Positions 18,121 through 27,096 of a DNA stretch of 64,000 bases are shown piece after piece; the stretch's first letter is position 1, and each line of letters opens with the position of its first letter. Source of the DNA: Christiangramia sp. OXR-203 (GTDB lineage Bacteria > Bacteroidota > Bacteroidia > Flavobacteriales > Flavobacteriaceae); the NCBI RefSeq assembly GCF_034372165.1, contig NZ_CP139698.1, positions 1,736,001-1,800,000 on the forward strand, in the 5' to 3' direction. The notes beneath the pieces are model-generated. The model had not been told where the DNA came from and did no database searches. It saw only the letters and a list, made by a program, of their open reading frames with translations. The position numbers and the translations under genes are program-made.

Positions 18121-19245
18121 ATGAGAACGAACTTACTTAATCTTTTCGTATTCACAAGCCTTTTCTTTATTACATCAACGGTAACTTTTTCTGCTGAGAT
18201 CCCTCCTAACCTGGATGAATTTGTAGTAGTTCTGGATGCTGGTCATGGTGGGAAAGATCCTGGTAACATGGGTAATGGTTTTAAGGAGAAGGATATTGCT
18301 TTAAGTATAATTCTGAAGATTGGTGCCGAGCTTGAAAAGTATAAGAATATAAAGGTAGTGTATACCAGGAAGTCTGATGTGTTTGTAGAACTATTCGAGA
18401 GAGGTAGAATTGCCAATGAAGCGAATGCAGACCTTTTTGTATCTGTACATTGTAATTCTCATAATTCACAAGCTTCAGGAACCGAAACTTTCGTGCTTGG
18501 ACTTAATAGAAATGAGACTAATTTTGAAGTGGCAAAAAAGGAAAACTCGGTGATCTATCTCGAGGATAACTATGAAGTTACTTATGCTGGATATGATCCT
18601 AATTCCCCTGAATCTACCATAGGCCTTACAATTATGCAGGAAGAATATCTGGATCAAAGTATCTTGCTTGCAGATCTTGTTCAGAAGGAATTTACAAATA
18701 CATTGAAGAGAAAGAATCGGGGAGTTAAGCAAATGGGACTTATTGTGCTACATCAAACCTACATGCCTAGCGTGCTGGTAGAGACTGGGTTCCTTACAAA
18801 TAACCAGGAGGGACCTTATCTTAATAGTTCAAGAGGGAAGGACGATATGGCCCGGGCGATTACCAATGCTATTCTCAACTATAGTAAAACCATTAATTTA
18901 AATACCCTGGAGCAAGTAGCTGCAAGTCAACCTAAAGGAACAGTAGATGAAGGAGTATTACCAGAATCTCAGGTCTTTAAAGATGTGTTGTTTAGGGTGC
19001 AGCTGGCGGCCGGTTCAAAAAAACTGGATACTAAGCCTTATAATTTTAAAGGTATGAAGAATGTTAGCAGGGAGAAAGAAGGAAAACTTTATAAGTATTA
19101 CTATGGAGCAACTTCAGATTATCTAAAGATCCAGAGAATGCACAGCGAGGCAGTAAAAAGTGGATACACAGATAGTTATATCGTAGCCTTTAAGAATGAG
19201 GAAAAAATAACGCTTAACGATGCGTTAAAATCAAAGCTAAAATAG
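18121..19245 (+). CDS. N-acetylmuramoyl-L-alanine amidase (Amidase_3) with SPOR-like C-terminus
   Basis: 374 residues. A signal peptide (to about residue 25) is followed by an Amidase_3 domain with the zinc-site motifs LDAGHGGKDPG (His42), FKEKDIAL (Glu of the KE pair), SVHCNSH and VLVETGFLTN (catalytic Glu). These enzymes cut the lactyl-amide bond in peptidoglycan during cell separation. The last ~80 residues (LFRVQLAAGSKKLD..., ending in DSYIVAF) resemble a SPOR-type septal peptidoglycan-binding domain. The MlaD-type gene follows 50 nt later after a promoter-like box. Confidence 0.92.
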   Translation: MRTNLLNLFVFTSLFFITSTVTFSAEIPPNLDEFVVVLDAGHGGKDPGNMGNGFKEKDIALSIILKIGAELEKYKNIKVVYTRKSDVFVELFERGRIANEANADLFVSVHCNSHNSQASGTETFVLGLNRNETNFEVAKKENSVIYLEDNYEVTYAGYDPNSPESTIGLTIMQEEYLDQSILLADLVQKEFTNTLKRKNRGVKQMGLIVLHQTYMPSVLVETGFLTNNQEGPYLNSSRGKDDMARAITNAILNYSKTINLNTLEQVAASQPKGTVDEGVLPESQVFKDVLFRVQLAAGSKKLDTKPYNFKGMKNVSREKEGKLYKYYYGATSDYLKIQRMHSEAVKSGYTDSYIVAFKNEEKITLNDALKSKLK

Positions 19246-19268
19246 AAGAGCTTTTCTATTTTTATTTC

Positions 19269-19276
19269 TAAATTTG
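19269..19276 (+). promoter_or_regulatory. Candidate -7 box upstream of mlaD-type gene
   Basis: TAAATTTG matches TAnnTTTG exactly, 20 nt before the presumed TTG start. The -33 region is T-rich without a clear TTTG. Confidence 0.4.
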
Positions 19277-19295
19277 TGCGTATTCACTTAAAAAA

Positions 19296-20255
19296 TTGCT
19301 TTTGAAATATTCCAGAGAGGTAAAAACTGCCGTTCTAGCTATCGTGGCGATAGTTATTTTATTGTTTGGTTATAGTTTTCTCAAGGGAGAAAACCTCCTT
19401 GCCCAGAATCGAATTTTTTATGCTGAATATGATGATGTAGAAGGACTCTCACCATCTTCTGAAGTTACCATCAACGGTCTTAAAGTTGGCCAGGTAAGCA
19501 GCATAGAGTTCAAAGACAATTCAGGTAGACTTGTAGTAAGTTTTACTGTAAAGAATGATTTCAAGTTTTCGAAAAATAGTAAGGTGAACATTTATGGTGG
19601 AAGCATCATAGGTGGAAAGTCTTTGGCTATTGTTCCAAATTATGACCAAAAATCTGAATGGGCTGTGTCTGGTGATACACTTCAGGGAGACAAGGAGGAA
19701 GGGATCATGGAACTTGTGAATGATAAGTTAACTCCTTTACAGAATAAACTGGAGAACACGATCACAAGTGCAGATTCGATGTTAACGGCCATTACTGAAA
19801 TCCTTGATGACTCTACAATGAATAATATTCGCGGTACTTTTAAAAATCTTGATGCTACCGTATCCTCATTTAGAGTAACCGCAGATGAGCTTCAGGGTAT
19901 AGTAAAAGGAAATAGTTCCAAGATCGATCGAACGTTTACTAATCTTGATGAAATGTCTACGAACTTTAATAAGTTTTCAGATACATTATCCACCATGAAT
20001 ATTGGCAAGATCACCTCAGATCTTGAAAAGGTAATTGCAGATTTTGAAGGAATCTCGAATAAACTGAACAGCAAGGAAGGAACCGCAGGGAAATTGATTA
20101 ATGATGATGCTGTGTATAATAACTTGGATCAGGCAACCAAACAGCTAGAACAACTCCTACAGGATATCAAACTTAATCCAAAGCGCTACGTTCATTTCTC
20201 AGTTTTCGGTAAGAAAGCTGGAGATTATGAAGAACCGGAAGATTCCTTAAAATAA
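19296..20255 (+). CDS. MlaD/MCE-domain lipid-transport protein
   Basis: 319 residues. A short basic N-terminus leads into one transmembrane helix (residues ~10-27), then an MCE domain (residues ~38-115, with VEGLSPSSEVTINGLKVGQV) and a long helical tail (~140-310) that may form a tunnel or coiled coil. MCE proteins shuttle phospholipids between the membranes. There is no in-frame ATG between the preceding stop at 19269 and the MCE domain, so a TTG (19296 or 19302) must start the protein. It is followed 7 nt later by the Fe-S membrane protein gene. Confidence 0.88.
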   Translation: MLLKYSREVKTAVLAIVAIVILLFGYSFLKGENLLAQNRIFYAEYDDVEGLSPSSEVTINGLKVGQVSSIEFKDNSGRLVVSFTVKNDFKFSKNSKVNIYGGSIIGGKSLAIVPNYDQKSEWAVSGDTLQGDKEEGIMELVNDKLTPLQNKLENTITSADSMLTAITEILDDSTMNNIRGTFKNLDATVSSFRVTADELQGIVKGNSSKIDRTFTNLDEMSTNFNKFSDTLSTMNIGKITSDLEKVIADFEGISNKLNSKEGTAGKLINDDAVYNNLDQATKQLEQLLQDIKLNPKRYVHFSVFGKKAGDYEEPEDSLK

Positions 20256-20262
20256 ATCTATC

Positions 20263-21603
20263 ATGCAAATTGTTTCGCAAATACTATTTGTGATCGCTCT
20301 ATTAGTGGGCGTTGGCTTTTTCGCCAGAAATATTAAAAGACTTATTCGTAATATCAAATTAGGTCGGGAAATCGATCGAACTGATAATGGTGGAGAAAGA
20401 TTTGCCAAAATGGCCAGAATAGCCTTGGGGCAGAGCAAAATGGTAAAAAGACCGGTTTCTGGTTTTCTGCATATTATCGTTTACGTGGGCTTTATTATTA
20501 TAAATATAGAAGTTCTCGAAATCGTTATCGACGGAATTTTTGGTACTCATAGAATCTTTTCTTTTTTAGGTGGTACTTATGATGTTCTCATCGCAAGTTT
20601 CGAAATCTTAGCTTTCCTCGTATTTGTTGGAGTAGTAATCTTCTGGATACGTAGAAATGCACTTAACATCTACCGTTTCCTTGGTCGTGAATTAAAAGGA
20701 TGGCCTAAGAATGATGCAAATTATATCCTGTATTTTGAAATGGTGCTAATGGCATTATTTCTTATCATGAATGCTACAGACTATCAACTGCAAATGAATG
20801 GAGCAGATCATTACGCTTCAGAAGCTGGTATAATGGGTAGCTTTCCAATAAGCCAGTTTTTGCTTCCTCTTTTCGACGGAATGAGCAATGCAACTCTTAT
20901 TATTATTGAAAGAGCTGCCTGGTGGTTGCATATTCTTGGAATTCTGTTCTTCCTGAATTATTTATACTATTCAAAACACTTACATATCCTACTGGCGTTT
21001 CCAAACGTATATTTTTCAAAACTGAGTCTTCAGGGGAAAATGGATAATCTGGAAGCAGTTCAGAAGGAAGTAGCATTAATGATGGATCCAAATGCCGATC
21101 CTTTTGCAGCTCCTGCGGAAGGCGAGGATGAAGGAGAGCCGGAAAAGTTTGGAGCTTCAGATGTCTTTGATCTCAATCAGGTTCAATTGCTGAATTCCTA
21201 TACCTGTACAGAATGTGGTAGATGTACTTCTGAATGTCCTGCGAACCAAACCGGGAAAAAGCTTTCTCCAAGAAAGATCATGATGGACACTCGGGACAGG
21301 CTTGAGGAAGTAGGTGAGAATGTTACCAAGAACGGAAAGTTTGAAGATGACGGGAAGCAATTACTGGACGACTATATACTTAGAGAAGAACTATGGGCAT
21401 GTACTACCTGTAATGCATGTGTAGAGGCCTGTCCTGTTGGGATCGATCCTTTATCCATTATTCTGGATATGAGAAGATACCTGGTAATGGAGCAAAGTGC
21501 CGCTCCTAATGAATTATCCATAGCGATGACAAACATCGAAAACAATGGTGCACCATGGCCTTATAACCAGATGGACCGTTTGAACTGGGCTAAAGAAAAT
21601 TAA
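20263..21603 (+). CDS. Membrane-bound 4Fe-4S dicluster oxidoreductase subunit
   Basis: 446 residues. About five N-terminal transmembrane helices (residues ~1-250; histidines within them could bind heme as in narG-I/DsrM-like membrane subunits) are followed by an acidic linker. A dicluster ferredoxin domain follows: CTECGRCTSECPA (~310) and CTTCNACVEACPVGIDP (~383). This layout is that of HdrE/DsrM-HdrD-like electron-transfer proteins, which pass electrons between quinone and a soluble partner. The partner is likely the next gene, a CCG-domain Fe-S protein. Donor and acceptor are unknown. Confidence 0.85.
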   Translation: MQIVSQILFVIALLVGVGFFARNIKRLIRNIKLGREIDRTDNGGERFAKMARIALGQSKMVKRPVSGFLHIIVYVGFIIINIEVLEIVIDGIFGTHRIFSFLGGTYDVLIASFEILAFLVFVGVVIFWIRRNALNIYRFLGRELKGWPKNDANYILYFEMVLMALFLIMNATDYQLQMNGADHYASEAGIMGSFPISQFLLPLFDGMSNATLIIIERAAWWLHILGILFFLNYLYYSKHLHILLAFPNVYFSKLSLQGKMDNLEAVQKEVALMMDPNADPFAAPAEGEDEGEPEKFGASDVFDLNQVQLLNSYTCTECGRCTSECPANQTGKKLSPRKIMMDTRDRLEEVGENVTKNGKFEDDGKQLLDDYILREELWACTTCNACVEACPVGIDPLSIILDMRRYLVMEQSAAPNELSIAMTNIENNGAPWPYNQMDRLNWAKEN

Positions 21604-21632
21604 TACATTAGAATTTTATAAAGATCGATAAT

Positions 21633-22424
21633 ATGGCGGAAGCACTCAAAGTACCTACAATGGCCGAATATATGGCTGAAGGCAAAAAGCCTGAAGTTCT
21701 GTTCTGGGTTGGTTGTTCGGGAAGTTTCGATGATCGTGCTAAAAAAATAACCAAGGCATTTGTAAAACTTTTGCACAAGGCGGGAGTTGACTTTGCTGTT
21801 CTTGGGACCGAGGAAAGCTGCACCGGGGATCCTGCAAAGAGAGCCGGAAATGAATTTCTTTTTCAAATGCAGGCTGCTACAAATATTGAGGTGTTGAACG
21901 GTTATGAGATCAAAAAAGTGGTTACTGCCTGTCCTCACTGTTTTAATACCATCAAAAACGAATATCCTGCTCTTGGCGGGAATTACGAGGTCATGCATCA
22001 TACTCAGTTTTTAAAAGATCTTTTGAATGAAGGTCGTTTAAAAGTTGAAGGCGGAAAATTTAAAGGAAAGAGAATTACTTTTCATGATCCATGTTATTTA
22101 GGTCGAGCAAATAATGAATATGAAGCTCCACGTGATCTTCTACGTAAGCTTGAAGTTGAGCTTGTGGAAATGCGTAAGTGTAAAAAGAATGGTTTATGCT
22201 GTGGAGCCGGAGGAGGGCAAATGTTCAAGGAACCTGAACCAGGAAACAAGGATGTAAACATCGAGCGTACAGAACAGGCCATGGAAGTGAAACCTGAAAT
22301 AATCGCTGCCGGTTGTCCATTTTGTAACACCATGATGACAGATGGGGTTAAGAATAAGGAAAAAGAAGATAGTATCGAGGTAATGGATGTTGCTGAGATG
22401 ATTGCCAGCGCAGACGAACTTTAA
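21633..22424 (+). CDS. (Fe-S)-binding CCG-domain protein (HdrD/GlpC-like)
   Basis: 263 residues with two cysteine-rich CCG domains. The first holds CTGDPAKRAGNE and CPHCFNTIKNEYP (residues ~65-110); the second holds HDPCYLGR, CCGAGGGQMF and CPFCNTMM (residues ~150-235). Such domains bind noncubane [4Fe-4S] clusters in heterodisulfide reductase HdrB/HdrD and in lactate and glycolate oxidase subunits. It lies 29 nt after the membrane dicluster subunit and together they form a two-part redox module. No flavin subunit is adjacent, although a flavin/Fe-S dehydrogenase is encoded at 27.7 kb. Confidence 0.85.
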   Translation: MAEALKVPTMAEYMAEGKKPEVLFWVGCSGSFDDRAKKITKAFVKLLHKAGVDFAVLGTEESCTGDPAKRAGNEFLFQMQAATNIEVLNGYEIKKVVTACPHCFNTIKNEYPALGGNYEVMHHTQFLKDLLNEGRLKVEGGKFKGKRITFHDPCYLGRANNEYEAPRDLLRKLEVELVEMRKCKKNGLCCGAGGGQMFKEPEPGNKDVNIERTEQAMEVKPEIIAAGCPFCNTMMTDGVKNKEKEDSIEVMDVAEMIASADEL

Positions 22425-22453
22425 AATTCTAAAAGTTAAAAGACCAGTCTCTA

Positions 22454-22484
22454 TTTGACTCCAAGGCTAAATCAATTAGATTTG
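22454..22484 (+). promoter_or_regulatory. Strong flavobacterial promoter for the 22.5-27 kb operon
   Basis: TTTG (22454-22457) and TAGATTTG (22477-22484) are separated by 19 nt, the best full match to the Bacteroidota -33/-7 consensus in the window. The first gene starts 20 nt downstream. Confidence 0.6.
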
Positions 22485-22503
22485 TGTGAATACAAATTTA
22501 GCC
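22465..22503 (+). promoter_or_regulatory. Inverted repeat spanning the promoter (possible operator)
   Basis: GGCTAAAT (22465-22472) and ATTTAGCC (22496-22503) form an 8-bp perfect inverted repeat that brackets the -7 box and predicted transcription start and ends one base before the start codon. It could be a repressor site, or an RNA hairpin if transcription starts earlier. Confidence 0.4.
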
Positions 22504-22504
22504 T

Positions 22505-22990
22505 ATGTTAGTACCATTTGATAGCCTTTCAGAAGATTCAAGAGTTTGGATTTATCAGGCCAACAGATCTTTTACAGAAGAAGAATTACAGGAGATCTCA
22601 TCAAGATTAGACCAGTTCATTGAAAGATGGACAGCACATGGAGGAGATCTCAAGGCTTCCTACGATATCAAGTACAAAAGATTTATTACAATAGCTCTGG
22701 ATCAAAAATTGAATGCTGCAACAGGTTGTTCTATAGATTCTTCCGTGCAATTCATTCAGCAGCTGGAGAAAGACTATAACGTTGATCTTCTCGACAAAAT
22801 GAATGTTTCCTATAAACAAGGAGACTTTGTTGCTTATAAAACACTTACCGATTTCAGAAAAATGGCAAAGGATAAAGCGGTATCCATGAATACGATCGTA
22901 TTCAACAACCTCGTTAATACCAAAGCCGAATATCTTACAGAATGGGAAGTACCTGCTTCTGAGAGCTGGCATAAACGCTTCATGAAATAA
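22505..22990 (+). CDS. Conserved hypothetical protein (often mislabelled ABC transporter ATPase)
   Basis: 161 residues, soluble, with no signal peptide. Similar Bacteroidota proteins are commonly labelled ABC transporter ATPase, but there is no Walker A (GxxxxGKS/T), Walker B or LSGGQ motif here, so that name is unsupported. Visible features are a conserved-looking N-terminus (LVPFDSLSEDSRVWIYQANR), a central D-x-K-Y-K-R-F strand and a hydrophilic helical C-terminus. Its stop overlaps the ATG of the GH3 fusion gene by one base, indicating translational coupling. Function unknown. Confidence 0.8.
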   Translation: MLVPFDSLSEDSRVWIYQANRSFTEEELQEISSRLDQFIERWTAHGGDLKASYDIKYKRFITIALDQKLNAATGCSIDSSVQFIQQLEKDYNVDLLDKMNVSYKQGDFVAYKTLTDFRKMAKDKAVSMNTIVFNNLVNTKAEYLTEWEVPASESWHKRFMK

Positions 22991-25917
22991 TGATATTGAG
23001 AACCCTGTCCCTCAAATTACCACTTTTACTTTTTTTAATTTTAAGTCTTGGTGCATTCTCCCAGGTAAAAAATCCTTTGTTTACCAAAGATCATGCTGCT
23101 CAAAAACAATGGGTGGATAGTACTTACAACTCCATGAATCTGAAGGAAAGAGTTGGTCAATTATTTATGGCTAGTATCTGGTCCAAAAATGATAATGAAG
23201 CCGATACCATTCGCAAACTCATTACTGAAAATCATATTGGCGGACTTATTTTTTCCAAAGGAGGTCCGGTAAAACAGGCTCAGTTAACCAATGAGTTTCA
23301 GAAGATGTCTAAGGTTCCATTGCTAATTGGAATGGATGCTGAATGGGGACTTGCCATGCGACTTGACAGCACTTTTGCATTGCCATGGAATATGACACTG
23401 GGCGCCATCCAGGATAATCAACTGGTCGAGGAAGCTGGTGCAGCTATTTCCAAGCAAACTAAGAGATTGGGTGTACATTTTAATTTTGCCCCTGTAGTGG
23501 ATATAAATACCAATCCAGACAATCCAATTATAGGAAATAGATCGTTTGGGGAAGATAAATTTAATGTCACTGAAAAATCTCTTGCTTTTATGCGAGGTAT
23601 GCACCGCGAAGGAGCACTTAGCAGCGCAAAACATTTTCCAGGTCATGGCGATACAGATTCCGATTCGCATAAGACGTTACCAACGATCAATTTCTCTGCG
23701 GAAAGGATCGAACGCGTAGAACTATATCCCTATAAAAAACTAATTCCCGAAGGGCTTAGTAGTATTATGGTAGCCCATCTCAATGTACCTGATTTAGAGC
23801 CTACAGATGGCAAACCTGCCTCTTTATCTAAAGATATTATTACAGATATATTGAAGAAAGAGCTTGGTTTTAACGGTCTCATTTTTACTGATGCACTTGA
23901 CATGAAAGGTGTTTCGAGAAATACGGAACCAGGTGAAGTTGATCTTGATGCATTTAAAGCAGGAAATGATATCCTGCTAATGAGTGAAGATGTTGGCAGA
24001 GCTTCTCAAAGTATCATGGATGCGGTAAATGATGGTACTATTAGCGAAAGCCGTTTGGCACTTTCAGTAAAGAAAATTTTATACGCTAAGTATAAAGCTG
24101 GTCTTCATGAATTTAAACCGATTAGTACAAATTTCCTGATAGAAGAATTATATACCTCGCGTGATGAAGCTTTACTGGAAGAGCTCTATGAAAACGCTGC
24201 AACGCTTATCAAAAACAATAAAGCTGTAGTTCCGGTTAAAGATCTTTCAGAAGAGAACATAGCCTATGTGAACTTTGGGGACGATGATGGTAGCGTTTTT
24301 CTTCAGCAGCTAAAGAAATATGCAAAAGTAGATTGGGTTCAGGCAGATAAGTTGGCCTCGCTACTTGTCAAACTGGAAAACTATGATCGTGTGATCGTTG
24401 GTTTCCATAAATCGAATAGTAGTCCGTGGGCATCTTATAAATTTTCAAATAACGAATTGGTATGGTTGCATGAGATTGCCCGCAAAAATAAAACGATCCT
24501 TGCGCTGTTCGCAAGACCTTATGCGCTGCTTGATGTAAAAAGCTTTACGAATATAGAAGGGATCATAATTGGTTACCAGAATCATCCACTCGCTCAGAAA
24601 AAGGTGGGTCAGATAATTTTTGGAGCAGCTCAGGCGAAAGGTCGTCTTCCAGTTAGCATACAAAATGAATTTCCTGCAGGAACTGGTTTCAACACTAAAG
24701 ATGTTGATCGCTTAGCTTATGGAACTCCGGAAAGCGTTGGAATGAATTCCCATAAACTTCAGAAGATCGATAGTATTATTAATTATGCCATTTCAGAAAA
24801 AATGACCCCGGGAGCACAGATACTCGTTGCCCGGCAGGGAAAAGTAATATACCAGAAGAATTTTGGCTATCAGACTTATGAAGAAGAGCTACCTGTGACC
24901 GATACTACGGTTTATGATCTGGCATCTCTTACCAAGATCCTGGCTACTTTGCCGCTGGTCATGAAATTGGATGAGAAAGAAGTTCTTGATTTCGATACTA
25001 CGCTTAGTGAATTACTTCCTTCATTAAAAGGTTCGAATAAATCCAATATTAAGTTGCAGGATATGTTGATGCATTATGCTCGATTACAAGCCTGGATACC
25101 ATTCTACATCTCTACGCTCGATACTGAAACAAAGGGACTTTCTACCGATTATTATAGCAATTTACCTTCTGAAACTTACAATACACAGGTTGCAGATAAT
25201 ATGTTTATTAGAAAGGATATTGGAGATACCATCATTAATACGATCAGGCTTAGTGATCTTGAGAAAACGAGGTCTTATAAATATAGCGATCTGCCATACT
25301 ATCTGTTGAAGTATTACCTGGAGAGCTATTATGAATCTTCACTTCAGAATATTACACAGGAACATTTTTACAAATCCCTTGGCGCGAATTATACTGGTTA
25401 TCTACCTAAGACGAGGTTTGATAGCCTGCAAATCGCTCCTACAGAGAATGATCGATTATGGAGAGGGCAGGTTGTTCGTGGATATGTTCATGACCAGGGT
25501 GCTGCAATGCAAGGTGGAATTGGGGGGCATGCAGGTTTGTTTAGTACAGCAAATGACGTCGCGAAGTTGATGCAAACCTATCTAAATGGCGGTTCTTACG
25601 GCGGGAAGAAATATTTGCGTAAAGAAACCATTGAGAAATACAATACCTGCTATTATTGTGAGCAGAATGTAAGAAGAGGAGTAGGTTTCGACAAACCACA
25701 GCTTGGAAACTCAGGACCAACCTGCAACTGCTTGTCTATGAATAGCTTTGGACATAGCGGCTTTACAGGAACATTCGCCTGGGCCGACCCCGAAGAAGAG
25801 ATAGTTTATGTATTTTTATCAAACAGAACTTATCCTGATTCAACGAACAGGAAGCTTATCAGGGAAGATATCCGGTCTGAGATCCAGAAAGTGATATACG
25901 AATCTATAGATTTCTAA
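22990..25917 (+). CDS. Glycoside hydrolase family 3 / class C beta-lactamase-like fusion
   Basis: 975 residues, secreted (signal peptide to about residue 24). Residues ~45-380 are a GH3 catalytic domain of the NagZ-like branch: KHFPGHGDTDSDSH supplies the His/Asp acid-base loop and FTDALDMKG contains the nucleophile Asp. Residues ~385-570 look like the GH3 C-terminal domain. Residues ~590-975 are a serine beta-lactamase/DD-peptidase domain with the SLTK active-site tetrad (S-x-x-K) and a YSD motif. The GH3 part probably removes N-acetylglucosamine from murein fragments; the second part may be an esterase, amidase or peptidase. Fusions of this order recur in Bacteroidota. It is coupled to the gene upstream and lies 3 nt before bshA. 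Confidence 0.9.
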   Translation: MILRTLSLKLPLLLFLILSLGAFSQVKNPLFTKDHAAQKQWVDSTYNSMNLKERVGQLFMASIWSKNDNEADTIRKLITENHIGGLIFSKGGPVKQAQLTNEFQKMSKVPLLIGMDAEWGLAMRLDSTFALPWNMTLGAIQDNQLVEEAGAAISKQTKRLGVHFNFAPVVDINTNPDNPIIGNRSFGEDKFNVTEKSLAFMRGMHREGALSSAKHFPGHGDTDSDSHKTLPTINFSAERIERVELYPYKKLIPEGLSSIMVAHLNVPDLEPTDGKPASLSKDIITDILKKELGFNGLIFTDALDMKGVSRNTEPGEVDLDAFKAGNDILLMSEDVGRASQSIMDAVNDGTISESRLALSVKKILYAKYKAGLHEFKPISTNFLIEELYTSRDEALLEELYENAATLIKNNKAVVPVKDLSEENIAYVNFGDDDGSVFLQQLKKYAKVDWVQADKLASLLVKLENYDRVIVGFHKSNSSPWASYKFSNNELVWLHEIARKNKTILALFARPYALLDVKSFTNIEGIIIGYQNHPLAQKKVGQIIFGAAQAKGRLPVSIQNEFPAGTGFNTKDVDRLAYGTPESVGMNSHKLQKIDSIINYAISEKMTPGAQILVARQGKVIYQKNFGYQTYEEELPVTDTTVYDLASLTKILATLPLVMKLDEKEVLDFDTTLSELLPSLKGSNKSNIKLQDMLMHYARLQAWIPFYISTLDTETKGLSTDYYSNLPSETYNTQVADNMFIRKDIGDTIINTIRLSDLEKTRSYKYSDLPYYLLKYYLESYYESSLQNITQEHFYKSLGANYTGYLPKTRFDSLQIAPTENDRLWRGQVVRGYVHDQGAAMQGGIGGHAGLFSTANDVAKLMQTYLNGGSYGGKKYLRKETIEKYNTCYYCEQNVRRGVGFDKPQLGNSGPTCNCLSMNSFGHSGFTGTFAWADPEEEIVYVFLSNRTYPDSTNRKLIREDIRSEIQKVIYESIDF

Positions 25918-25920
25918 TTA

Positions 25921-27051
25921 ATGAAAATTGCAATTGTTTGTTATCCTACTTTTGGTGGTAGCGGAGTAGTAGCCACCGAGTTAGGCTTAGCGCTTTCCAG
26001 ACGAGGTCATGAGGTACATTTCGTCACCTATAAACAACCTGTAAGGTTGGAAACAATATCCAGTCACATAAGATTTCATGAGGTGAATGTACCGGAGTAT
26101 CCTTTATTTCATTATCAACCCTATGAGCTTGCGTTAAGCAGTAAACTGGTAAATGTTATAAAGAATTACGGAATAGAACTTCTGCACGTTCATTACGCGA
26201 TTCCTCACGCTTATGCCGGATATATGGCTAAGCAGATGCTTGCGGAAGATGGAATTGAAATTCCTATGGTTACGACTTTACATGGAACAGATATCACCCT
26301 GGTTGGTAATCATCCGTTTTACAAGCCTGCTGTAACCTTTAGTATCAATAAAAGTGATTATGTGACTTCAGTTTCAGAAAGCCTAAAAGAGGATACCCTA
26401 AGGCATTTTGAAGTAAAAACAGAAATTGAAGTTATTCCTAACTTTATCGATGTATCTAAATTTCAGAAGAAAACATTTACAGATTGCCAGAGAGAACTAA
26501 TGGCGGCATCTAATGAGAAAATTATAACACACGTAAGTAATTTTCGAAAAGTAAAGAGGGTAGATGATGTTGTGAAGATCTTCTTCGAAATTCAGAAGTC
26601 TGTGAGTGCGCGCTTAATGATGGTTGGTGAAGGTCCGGAAAGAGAAACTGCCGAAAAACTGGTTCGCGATTTAGGTATAACAGACAAAGTATTGTTCCTG
26701 GGGCAAAGTAATGAAATTGATAAGATCCTGTGTTTTTCAGATCTGTTCCTTTTACCTTCTGAAACGGAGAGTTTCGGTTTGGCAGCACTTGAAGCAATGG
26801 TTCATTCCGTTCCTGTAATCTCCTCTAATACAGGGGGATTGCCAGAGGTCAATAAAGATAATTTCTCAGGTTTTCTACATGACGTAGGTGATGTGATCGC
26901 AATGGCAAACAGTGCGATTTCAATTTTGAAATCAGAAGAAGTTTTAAGGAAATTTAAAAGGCAGGCTGGAGAAACAGCAAGGGATTTTGATATTAATATG
27001 ATCGTTCCCAGGTATGAAGAGCTATATAATAAGGCATTGATTAAAGCATAA
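25921..27051 (+). CDS. bshA: N-acetyl-alpha-D-glucosaminyl L-malate synthase BshA
   Basis: 376 residues, a GT4 glycosyltransferase of the BshA type: N-terminal YPTFGGSGVVATELG (residues ~8-22), HVHYAIPHA (~94-102), TTLHGTDITLVG (~117-128) and the GT4 EX7E region FLLPSETESFGLAALEAM (~276-293). BshA joins UDP-GlcNAc and L-malate in the first step of bacillithiol synthesis. BshB and BshC are not in the window. It directly follows the GH3 fusion and is closed by a strong terminator whose stem begins right after the stop codon. Confidence 0.94.
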   Translation: MKIAIVCYPTFGGSGVVATELGLALSRRGHEVHFVTYKQPVRLETISSHIRFHEVNVPEYPLFHYQPYELALSSKLVNVIKNYGIELLHVHYAIPHAYAGYMAKQMLAEDGIEIPMVTTLHGTDITLVGNHPFYKPAVTFSINKSDYVTSVSESLKEDTLRHFEVKTEIEVIPNFIDVSKFQKKTFTDCQRELMAASNEKIITHVSNFRKVKRVDDVVKIFFEIQKSVSARLMMVGEGPERETAEKLVRDLGITDKVLFLGQSNEIDKILCFSDLFLLPSETESFGLAALEAMVHSVPVISSNTGGLPEVNKDNFSGFLHDVGDVIAMANSAISILKSEEVLRKFKRQAGETARDFDINMIVPRYEELYNKALIKA

Positions 27052-27077
27052 AAAAAGGAGCCAATTGGCTCCTTTTT
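27052..27077 (+). terminator. Bidirectional intrinsic terminator after bshA
   Basis: A perfect palindrome GGAGCCAATTGGCTCC (27057-27072) is flanked by A5-6 and T5 runs, so it can terminate both bshA and the convergent outer-membrane protein gene. Confidence 0.9.
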
Positions 27078-27096
27078 CTTTTTATCTTCTATTCAA

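Noticed and set aside
19243-19262. Possible terminator AGAAGAGCTTTTCT after the amidase gene
   Set aside because: The near-palindrome has no loop and a mismatch, so it cannot form a stable hairpin.
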